Source: Mytilisepta virgata (taxonomy: Eukaryota; Mollusca; Bivalvia; Mytilida; Mytilidae). From it: a DNA stretch of 64,000 nt. This document shows positions 19,806-30,600 of this stretch, in pieces; within the stretch, counting starts at the first letter, position 1, and every line of letters starts with the position of its first letter. Below the pieces are notes generated by a model that was not told the DNA's origin, ran no database searches, and worked only from the letters and a program-made list of their open reading frames with translations. Made by a program: the position numbers and the translations under genes. The stretch lies in contig CM051519.1 of NCBI GenBank assembly GCA_028015205.1, forward strand, positions 85,643,539-85,707,538, in the 5' to 3' direction.

Positions 19806-22400
19806 GGAGACGGTATTAAGGTCAAGAAGAAGTAATTGAAAGTATCCTACAGTCTTCTAATTTTTTTGTCAGTATGTAAAGCTAATCGAAATACGTTGGA
19901 ATGTGAAATAAAAAATGGGGTACCATGCTTATTTTTTTTTGCTATAACCCTTTGAAAATGCGTTCTGAAATTAACTTTTAACATAGGATATATAGGGAAA
20001 ACGTCAAATTTTCGAAAATTTTGTTCGAAAAGTCTATAAAAACCATCGATGTTAATCCTACAGTTTCGTGAAAAACTAATATTATATTGCCTCATCTACG
20101 AGCTTTCTGATGATATAAAAATATTTGGGGGTTTCCATGCTCGATTTCGTCGTATATGCTGCTGAAGATAATATCAAGCTTGTAATTTTGGTGATTTTTT
20201 TCAGGTAACGTCATGACGTCCGGCGTTCGGTAACGTTTATGTATTGCAGATCATAATTACAGGACGAACAGCAAATCGTTTCCTTTCATCTGATATACAT
20301 TTTTTCATTTTAATATTTTTATTATTTATTTATTTTTATTTATTAATTTAGTTACCATTCTATGTAATTATTTATATTTTTTTAACTTTCTTTAAGGAGT
20401 TGCAGATTTTATCTATTAATTGTTGAATGACGGTGTTTGATTTTCATGTTGTTGATGGATGGTTTGTATTGCCACTGTATCCTTATAGTCCCGTAAAATA
20501 TTAAACATTCAAAAGTTCCTTACGTTTAAAACCTACATTTTTCTTTTATCCTCCCCGCTATATGGAATGTAGATACATTGTACTTAAGAAATACATATCT
20601 TTGATATATTTTGTCGAGTTACTACTTATTACTTATATTTTCTAAATTCAAAGTGCGTTAAACTTTGACCAAGCTTAACAAAATTTAAAAAAAAATCACA
20701 GTACGTCAACTGAACCAACTCCACGTAATTTGAAAACACCATTTTTTGTTTCAAAGTGCGTTAAATTTAGAGGGTATTGTCATTATCACAAAATTAAAGC
20801 GTTTAACCAAAAACTTCCGGCATGCGAGAGATAAGCAGGGGTGTAAAGAACCGTAAGGATAACTCACGCCTGGAAACATTTTTCAAACAGTGGGAGCTGA
20901 TAATGTCTTATTTTGACTGAAATATTCGCCGTTAAATCCTTAACAAATTAGGCCAAAAACAAAATTGATTTATAGGTCTTTGGATTTCGCCGCTAAAATT
21001 TATTTGCCGCTTCATCTAAAAATAAATGCTCAAAATTCGCCTCTGATTTTTCATTTTTCAACAAATTAAAAGGATTTTTTTTCGCCCGCTCCTAAAATTT
21101 TGTAAAAATTTGATTTTCTTCCAGTTTTTACAATACTTTAGTTAAAAATTGGGTCGCACCTAAGTTTGATCTTCGCTTGAAAAAAAAAAAAAATAGTCCA
21201 CAAGAATTTTTTTTTACTTTTTGCTCTTTCGCACCTATATTTACCATAAAATCCAAAGAACTAAAATTCAATTTTGTGTGGCCTAATTATTAACCAAAAT
21301 GAAAATAATAAAAATAAATGTACACTCTCAATGCATCATGAGGTAATAAAATTAAGATAACCCTGGTAGGTCTTTATGTTGATTATACGCACGATTTCAA
21401 TCGATTGAATTTGATTCTCAATATTCAAATAGCGAAAAAATACCGAAGAGGTACGAATTAATTCCACCAGGCGAATTCGTGAGAACAGAGAAATTGTAAA
21501 TACATTTAATAAAAAATAAAAGTATCAATATTTTTTAAAAGGACAATGAAGACTGGCTATCTACCATCTGGATTTGATTTCTCCATCAAAGTAGAAATGA
21601 CGTTAGATGCGCAACTTGACGTCACATGTATATGCATTCGCGTTGTACTTGTGATTCTGAAACAAATTAGTCTAAATATGCGTTGACAGAACTAAATAAT
21701 GTCTGCGTAATGAATGCTATCTTCTACCTGATTGGAAGATAATACCGACTGAAGATGAATCAAGTACGTTGATTGGTTTTGCAAATTGAAACCTAGTAAA
21801 TGTCTTCTAAAGGTATCGGATTTGGACTCTTTATTTTAGTACTGTCTCCATTTGCACAAAACTTGACTAAATTAACACGATTTCATTATTTCTAGACCAA
21901 TAAATATTCATTAATTTTGGAAAATGAATAACTATCGATCTGATTGGCTAACCCAACGAGGGAAAGATCACTGATTTGTCTTTCCTATGAAAGAGCTGAA
22001 AACTTGATTTAACTCAGTACATGTATACTAGTCTTTGTACTTTTTATTAATAGCCTTATTGTATTTCCATGTCACCCCTTACGTTTCGGAAGTTAACTTT
22101 AAAGATAAATAAAGCTTTCTTTATTAATTAACACAATCCCATTAGACATATAAGCATACAATTTATGTAACATAACACAAGAAAATGTGATAATAAAGAA
22201 GATATATAAACAGTTAATTGTTATGATAATCCCATCTCCTCAGTTCTAATGACTGTTTTATAAAGGATGTAACTGTTTTAATACCACATGGTGTTGACAG
22301 ATTCAGAAGCCTTTTAAGTTTCTCAACGTAAGTAAAGTTATTAAAATTATTTTCTATTGTATTGACATAATTAAATAATTTTACGCGAAGATTATTGGTT
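19806..22400. other. Non-coding stretch between two halves of copy A
   Basis: No gene recognised. It may be the inside of a longer version of the TIR element or later insertions. 20640-20780 holds two near repeats of 'caaagtgcgttaaa'. Confidence 0.35.
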
Positions 22401-22407
22401 AAATTTT

Positions 22408-22580
22408 TAATATGAAATCTACACTAAAAGACCTTTATTTTAAGGATTTTAAATCGACCAGATGGAAAAAATAAGCTAAATATAATTTTTTTTTCGATGT
22501 TTAGATGCAGCTTCGAATATTCAATCCGCATGTAAAATTTCATAAAAATCCCCAACTCGGATTTAGATACTTCATACCAT
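22408..22580. repeat. Right part of dispersed TIR element, copy A
   Basis: Matches 35146-35330: shared 'atgaaatctaca', 'aggattttaaatcgacc', 'tttagatgcagcttc' and 'cgcatgtaaaatttcataaa'. At the second locus it is close to the left half, here it is 2.6 kb away. Confidence 0.6.
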
Positions 22581-23954
22581 AATTGAATTATGCAAATACA
22601 ATAATTGGTATCATAGTCTGTTTATTGGCGTCAAACCCGGTAACATGCTTTTAACTGCCACTGAGTAAAAGTCTCCTCTGGTGAACCTGAATCTTCGGCG
22701 GTCTGACCAGCCACTCAGTTGATTCTATATTGGTACGGAAAAGATATTTATTCTTAAGAATTTAGTGTTTTCAGACTGTGGTTGTTTCAAGGTACATCAC
22801 GTCTTTACGCTCTGACTTAACAAGATTTCGTTCTCGCTGAATATTGCTGAGTATTTTTTTTCGGAAATAGAAAGCCGAGATTGATCTCATAGAAGCATAT
22901 ATGTCGGATTCTTCATCTATATCATCTCGGTTCAGATCAATTATTTAAGAATTTAAGATTTCAGGAAACAATTTGGCTTTTTCTCTTTACGCAAGTAGTA
23001 AATGTATACAACTACAATGACCAATGATGATGTGAAAAGATTCTTTGACATGTGCGTGTCACATCTGTAGAGGTTTGAAAGATTTGTATGGTATATGTTT
23101 TATTAAAATAAAAAAAACGTTTTTACACTAGCTTTAATTATCTTCTTGTAAAGACTGGATCAACTATATATACAAAAAGGACAATCTAAAGATTACATCA
23201 ACAATATCTCTAATACGCGAACCATATACAAACAAACTTTTGGACAGAGTCCATTTCATTCCCTAGAAGCAAACTTAACACAATAACAAAATATCCTCTT
23301 TATAGTAAGTATATCATATGACCAGAAGACTAACAAGAACATATTTTTATTTAACTGTTGATTTACAATATTCCATTCTTGAAAATCATTCCATTTCAGA
23401 ATAAGCTCTTTTATTTTTAATATGTCAGTTTTAATTGATATACTATTTGTACCGTAGCAGTTGTATAAGACCCTTTTCAACTGCTTCTGAATATTGAAAA
23501 AAGTGAGCAATTATGTTTTTATCTTTATGTATAACCTAACCAAATTCATCTGTTTCCATGTGAAAAACAATCAATATTGACGTATATCTTACTTGACATA
23601 TATTCATGTCTAAAATTACTTTAAGTTGAATGTTGAATTTTCAACTGTAAAATTTCTAAACTGAATAGCGAGTTGAAAATATTTCTGAATTAAACATTCA
23701 GACTTATTTTTTATGTAGAAAAACATTACGGCTCTTTAACATCAATCGTAAAATGGGAAGCCCGTAACAGTAACATCAAAATTGGTGAAAAGAGTAAGAA
23801 AACGTATATACATATTCTATGGTACCAATTTCGATGTACGAGATTTACACATTTATTCAATTAACGACTCTTCAGTAGTTGAAAGCCAAAACATTGGAGA
23901 ACATATTCAAATACAAACATGACTAAGGGTGAATCCAAAGTCATATGAGGACCA
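22581..23954. other. Intergenic, no gene recognised
   Basis: AT-rich; short open frames without domains. Confidence 0.35.
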
Positions 23955-24206
23955 TCCTCCAAAGTCAGGGTTTCGTATCCACGTTCGTTCCTACAAACCC
24001 CTGACATCACACATTTATATTATGCGGGTCGAACATATCGCCGCCTGGTGTGTGACATAGAAAATTTACCTACGACCCAAATGGATTCTCTTTTGACCCT
24101 GAGAAGAACCAATGAAAATCGTTCTCTTCCGACTCTCAAAATATGAATGTGTGACGTCAGGGGTTTGTAGGAACGAACGTGGAAACAAAACCCTGACTCG
24201 GGAGGA
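23955..24206. mobile_element. MITE with ~67-bp terminal inverted repeats
   Basis: The left arm (23955-24018) and right arm (24139-24206) are nearly perfect reverse complements, with shared 'acgttcgttcctacaaaccc' and 'agtcagggttt'. The core is ~120 bp with no coding capacity. The open frame at 24020-24253 is an artefact of the element. Confidence 0.8.
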
Positions 24207-26190
24207 TGTATAAGGACAGACCTATGCACGATTGAGATATCCTTTGATTTCACAATGTAAACAATATAAAACTACATTTACAAACATACATGTATATAAG
24301 AAAAGAAAAAGAAAATTCAGTTCAAGTTCAAGTACGTTTTCCCAGAAATTTGTTGAAAAGATATTTAGGATAAAATACAAAAATGAAAATAAGCATTTTC
24401 ATTGTTAAGAGTTGAAGAGTAGCTAACTTTAGTGCGATAATTCAAAATAATATACATGAATATTAATTTTTCAATATTGGCAGAGGGTCTGGATGGGGTT
24501 TATAGAATAGAGTACAGAGAAAGTCCATCTCTATCAAATCTTGGATATTTAATTTTCACATTAATATGAAAGGAGGGATTTTAGATTATTTCCTAATGAG
24601 TACTCGTGAGCATGTTTTAAAACCCCGCAACATTCTGTATGTGTTTTTCTTAAACCAGGACTCTGTATTTTCAATTGTTGTCTAAGTTTGTCTGTTTAAT
24701 ATTATTCTTTCATTCTATCGAATACTATCTTAATTTGAGATTTGTGGTTACTCATCTTGTTGAATTTTTGACACCATTGTTTCGATGCCATGTATAGCTT
24801 TTACTGTGTTTGGGGTGTTACTCAACGTAGATAGAGGTGGTTTAAGAAATTGTAAAATTATCAGTAGTAATAGCTATTGCCAGGTAATAAGAGAAAAAGG
24901 AAATGTAAAATTTCACGATCACATGTACTCGTTCCTTTTTTTCAATTTAGAAATACAAGACGGATTCACTCCAGTTCTCCATTATATAACAAATTTAATG
25001 TCCTGGCCATTTGTAATTAGGAGTCTGGAATAGGTGACCAATGGATAAGGTTGTAACATCTTGCTGCAAGCCATATGAAAAACCCCGAATAAAAGTTGTA
25101 TTTTCTCGAGTTCTTGTCTCATCAACTCATAACCGATATTCTCACATTCATTTTTAAATTCCATTAAAATCTCATTCACAAATAACATGAATAAATTCAC
25201 GTGAGTGCAATATGCTTCGCGAGAGTGCAATATGGTTATTCATGCACCTTCAAATTGCATTTTCAGTTTAATCTGTGGGAATTGTAGAAGCATGTGGTCT
25301 GTTTTTGACGACTAGAAATATTGCAAAATACACCCAATACTGTTCTCATGGAAAATAGTGAAAAATATGTGCATGAATTTGACATCTACGTGATTTAATT
25401 TTAATCAATTGTTTAAGAATTTAAGGAAATATAAGGCGGAAATAGTTCTCCCCTCATGCATCTTTTATTAGCTTATGAAATTTTATATCGAACACATTGA
25501 TCTAAATATACCTTATCTTTATTTTTTACAGTTTAACCGAAACCCCCCTTTTTCTTGTGCTGTATTGAAAATGTGTCCCATTTGACGTGTATTCATTTCG
25601 GGAAAATATTTATTGTAAATTATATTTTTAACCCTAACGGGTATCTCACCTTAACATTCGGACTTGACATTGTTTTTGTCTGAGAAGTCTCAAAGTTGAA
25701 TGTTGAACGTTTAATAACGATCCAATAGGATGTGGATATCTTAGGGAATAGAACTATATTTCATACAGAGAGATGTAGGATATGGGAATTAAATACAATG
25801 GATCTCATGTTTCTGTTAGACACGACGATTGGCGAGTGTATAACAAAAACAAAATGTGATCCCGGAAGTTGGAATTCTCTTATATGATTGATTGACCGGA
25901 AGACTTCAATAAGTAGGGCCCCATAACACAAAAAAGAATGATTTTAGAGAAAAAAAGCCCCATTATCAGAAAGATTATGCATAATTTGGTTTTATACTAA
26001 TAGTATAAAACTTAAAAACTAATTTCTAAATGATATACTCTGATAGTTTATTTACAAGTAATTTTCTTTTTTCAGTTTTTACTCCAAATCAGAGATTAAG
26101 TTGATGTTTTTCTTAGGTTTGGACTTACGACGTCGACGAAATGTACTGTCATGTGATATTAGGAGAAGGATTAGGAGAAGCTTTATTTTG
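24207..26190. other. Intergenic, no gene recognised
   Basis: AT-rich; no recognisable coding exon. Overlapping open frames near 25000 on both strands lack domains. Confidence 0.35.
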
Positions 26191-26194
26191 TCAA

Positions 26195-26345
26195 TAACCA
26201 CACTGCTCCTAACAAAATATTGTCTAAAGGTGAAATGCTGAAATCTCTAATCGACAGTATATTTGTTGAGTTTAGAAGACAGGTTTTCAATATACTATTG
26301 GAATTCCTACGGGGACAAACTATGCGCCGACCTGTTCTTATTATT
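26195..26345 (+). pseudogene. Reverse transcriptase fragment (PKLHK/GTNCAP-type family)
   Basis: The frame reads LKSLIDSIFVEFRRQVFN and then a degenerate equivalent of the GIPMGTNCAPLL motif. It is the same family and region as 59440-59560. Only about 50 codons survive and they are mutated. The family looks Penelope-related, but I am not certain. Confidence 0.55.
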
Positions 26346-26470
26346 TCATATTATAGAGACCAGCGATACACATCAACCCTAGATCTATACTTAACCATAG
26401 ACAGCAAAGGGTGATTGAAACCAAAACGTTATGACAAACCTGGTGAATTTTACATCCAAATTGTAAGCTA

Positions 26471-26718
26471 TCTTTTTCTAAGAAGTAACATATCAACTTA
26501 TCTAGGCGTTTACATTTAACCTTTTTTCTAAGAAATAACATATCAACTTCTCTAGGCGTTTACATTTAACCGTTTTTTCTAAGAAGTAACATATCAACTT
26601 CTCTAGGCGTTTACATTTAACCTTTTTCTAAGAAGTAACTTATCAACTTCTCTAGGCGTTTACATTTAACCTTTTTCTAAGAAGTAACACATCAACTTTT
26701 CTAGGCGTTCACATTTAG
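26471..26718. repeat. ~50-bp tandem repeat, five copies
   Basis: Five copies of a unit with 'ttctaagaagtaacatatc' and 'aacttctctaggcgtttac', very similar to each other and so recently amplified. Confidence 0.9.
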
Positions 26719-26874
26719 CAGTTGATTTGTGACTGTCTTCCATATGAATTGCACGTTGACTTTCTTGACAGAACGAAGTTACTGTAACATAAACTTCTAA
26801 GCGAAGTTATATATTGTTAAAAAAAAACTAAGTATGTTGCGAAACAGCTCATACGACAATAGATAACATGGAAA

Positions 26875-26975
26875 ATAAATGGAAATGGTGAGCTGTCAAA
26901 AGGGGCATAAAACGACTTAAATGTATAACATACACGAGTCGAATAAATCAAAATATAAAATCGTAAAAAAAGTGA
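26875..26975 (-). mobile_element. 3' end of Penelope-like element, copy 2 (short)
   Basis: Reverse-strand match to 16220-16320 ('atggtgagctgtcaaaag', 'gcataaaacgact', 'aaaatataaaatcgtaaaaa'). Only the terminal ~100 bp is present. Confidence 0.6.
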
Positions 26976-26984
26976 TTAACCTTT

Positions 26985-27690
26985 TAACACATGAAACATT
27001 TCAAAATAAAAAGTTTCTATGTCCAAATCAGGTTCTTAGCTGGCCCTTAATGATCTGCAAGCAACCCAAAACCAACCTCTAATATACGTCTTCAATCGTC
27101 GTAGTACACTAAAAGATCGCAGTTGATTACTGCATTGTGGTCATAATACACATGATGGTATCAATACAAGGACATAGTCAAGGATACACAGCACCAAGTG
27201 TCTCTTACTAATAATGCGGCCGTAACGTCATTTGAATAAGATTGCCGTAATTTTTTAATATAAAGTAGCACAAATTATTTAATTGACATTTGAAATGGTT
27301 AATAATTCAAAAGCCACCATGCACGACACTTTGTTTTTCCACTACATTTTTTTGCTCTACAATTTTTATAACACGCCGATGTGCACACAACTGCGTGTTA
27401 GCGTATATCACGGGAGCTACGCCCCTGCGAATCATAGAATTTTTATAAGATGGGTAGTTTTCACTTCGATGATTAAAAGATACTCTAATAATTATCGATA
27501 TGAAAGCGGGTTATCAATTTGCAAAACATTGGTACACTTTTTTGGAATTTAATATCTAATAAATACGTGGCACAGAATTTGTCGTTTCCGTGATATGGTT
27601 TTGGTCCGTAATAAAATATTTATTTATATATCCATAGATTGATTGGTCAACTCAAACCCAGGTGGTATCAGGATTGTAGAAGCTTACAGT
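26985..27690. other. Upstream region of the PAN/EGF/propeller gene
   Basis: No gene or clear promoter motif recognised. The first exon's 5'UTR probably begins in the last few hundred bases. Confidence 0.35.
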
Positions 27691-27698
27691 AAACCATA

Positions 27699-30600
27699 AT
27701 GATGTTTTATGTAGTAATAACGTTTCTTCCTTTTTGCCAGGGAATACGTGAAAAAGAAATGCAAAGTTATAAAATTGCTGATCAGAAAGCGATTTATAAT
27801 TCTACAATGCTTGGTAACACTGTTCTAAAATCAAAAATAGAATGTGCCTCTTTCTGTAGAATGTCAAATTACTGCTGTGCTGCAAACTTTGAAAAGGGAA
27901 CAGGAAAATGCACATTCACGTCAGACTGTGAACCACAAACAAATTACTCTACACAGTTTGCTTTATTAACAGCAAAACTGGGTAAGTATTATTTAATATT
28001 ACACTACTTTATTTTGATTCAATTTGACAAGAGAAAAATAAACAATACATGCAGTATTAAAAAAAAAGAACTATTGTGAATAAATATGCTTAATTCATAT
28101 TTGATTAAAAGAATAAAAAAATTAGGGGGAATGAATTCCGTCATCTTTCAAACATTGTTATTTCAAAAGAATGCTAATACATAGAAAAAAATCTGTCATG
28201 TCTTTTGGCAATTCCTTAAGGTGAATTAAAAGAAGGAAATTTAATCAAATAGGCTTTTACATAGAATTTTACACTAACTTTAATGAATTGTCACACTACT
28301 TTGAAAATAAAATAAAATGACATATATTCAGGGCATGGCTTATAATATTTTGGCATCTTTGGCAAGAGAGTCAAGAAATTTTTTTAAGAACTGAATTTGC
28401 ACACATATATAACAATTTTTACTCAAAATTAGGTCCTCGCGATCATGAGGTTCTAATGATATTTTTTACTTGGAATTCGACAATACATTTATAGTTCGAT
28501 CTGAATGGTTAATGTATAAGTCTGTGTTAAAAATACAAAATAATCACGAAAACATGGTTTCAATGCTTATTCATGTGTAGTCTTGGTCAGTAATTATTAA
28601 AAAACAATCCAATTCTGACTGAGAACATGTATAAAAAGTTTTTAAAATAACTGTTTTTAACAGTTATAGGATATTTCGGAAGGTAGAAAGACATTTTCTC
28701 ACATTTTTGAGATTTTCGTTTGCGCACAATTTAGTATTACGTTTGTGCGGAATTTGAATTCTACGTTTGAGCACATTTACCTATCAAATTACACAAACGG
28801 GGAATGTACAATCAAGAATTATAAGTACTATAGTATTTTGCACATCTGTTTACATTATGTTTGCTAACATTTAAGGTAGGCATAAATGTTCATTGTAATA
28901 GTAATTATAAAACAGCAGGCGTGTAAAATCTTAATTCTAGTATCACCTGCTGAAAACGCTTTCGTTCAACAAATTGTAAACATGACTATTTTGATTGCAC
29001 CGTCACAGAAGTCGGACGGCTTATTTGGGAACGTCATATATAGTAAAGTTTTCCACAATCTTTAGCAACCTGCGTTTTGTAATGGCGTCTTTGTATCTGA
29101 ATACCTATGTTGCAGTGTTTCAAAATGTCCTGGGAACTGTCCTACTAGAATTCTATATAGAAATAATTCACGGCATCATGATTTTACCACGGACAAGACT
29201 TTATACCGATATTTTACCGCTCGCTATCGCTCGTTGCAAAATATTTGGCATAAAGGGTATACCCGTGGTAAAATCAAGATATTTTGAAGGCACTGTGAAT
29301 TATTTCTCAAATTTACTAATAGTGATCTTCAGAATAAGAATAATCGAAATCCTAGAACAAGATTCATTTCTTTTATCAGGAAGTCAAACGAACACACAGA
29401 TAGCTGCCATTGGTGTCTACTTAGTCACAAAGTGTACAATCGTAGAAAATATTTTCACTTTATACTGCGCAAACTAAATATAAGAATACAGGTAAAATAT
29501 GCGCCATCGTACAACCAACTAATGATAATGTTGGCAAACGTGGCACACTCTTGTATTTAACAACTTGAATAGCTATTAAATTTTTATTTTTATCTAATAA
29601 AATATTGATAATGAAAAATAAACATAAAAAGTGGCATTTTTAAATTTCTAATTCAAATGCATACATTTGAATTGCTTCTGATATTAAATTTTAAATAAAT
29701 TTTGTTTACGAGAATTGATTGAATATGCAACTTTGAGAATATACAATAAATATGCAATTGCAATAATTTATTTGCCTCATAATTTAATATTTTAATTACT
29801 TGATCTATTAAAATATTTGTATGTTCACTTTTAAATAAATCCAATGAACGGCCTGGTATCTCTACCTACATTAACGGATACTAGTATAAATTATATATAT
29901 TGTAGTTGACCTCTGCTTTTCGTCTCCGTGTATTCATGGAAAGTGCATAAACCAAGGATTATCCAACCAATGTCAGTGTGATATTGGATATTCGGGGAAG
30001 ATATGTGAAAAAGGTTTGTTTGAATTGTATAAAAATCGGACAACAGCTTTTTAGGATTTTATTGTAACCGAAGTTTATATTTGTTAGCTCAAAATGGTTC
30101 TTATGGAGTCAAGAGTAATAATGTGTCTCGTGCTATTAGCTTAGAATATAACAATCCAAAGATACTTTTATTAGATATAGTAAATTTATACTAAGCTGTA
30201 TACGACGCATTTCAAGGAGTTACCTCTCATCAGCAGCATTAAAACCGAAACATTTGGAAGACCAAAAAACCAAACTTATTTTAAACAAGAAGTACTAAGC
30301 ATTATATGTCTTGAGACTCTCCGAATACCAAGATATGTATTCCATATGTACAAAATCATTGTTGGTAATAATGACAATATACAGATTAAGTTTTATATTA
30401 AGTTCTGCATTTACATCGTCTTACCATTTTTGTCAATATATTATCTCTCTAATTTCAAAATAAATAGCAGAGTAATAGGATAAAAAACGAAAGTTCCACC
30501 ACAAGCACGTATCCAATCATGTCCAATTTCTGGGACACTAGATCTGGAATATGCTAAGGTCAGTCACAATTCTAATTTAAAAGCACTCAATATAATTTTT

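Noticed and set aside
26471..26718. Possible CRISPR-like array
   Set aside because: Repeats are contiguous without unique spacers, and the genome is eukaryotic.
28995..29477. 160-codon open frame in intron 1 of the PAN/EGF gene
   Set aside because: It runs across a palindromic MITE and shows no domain.
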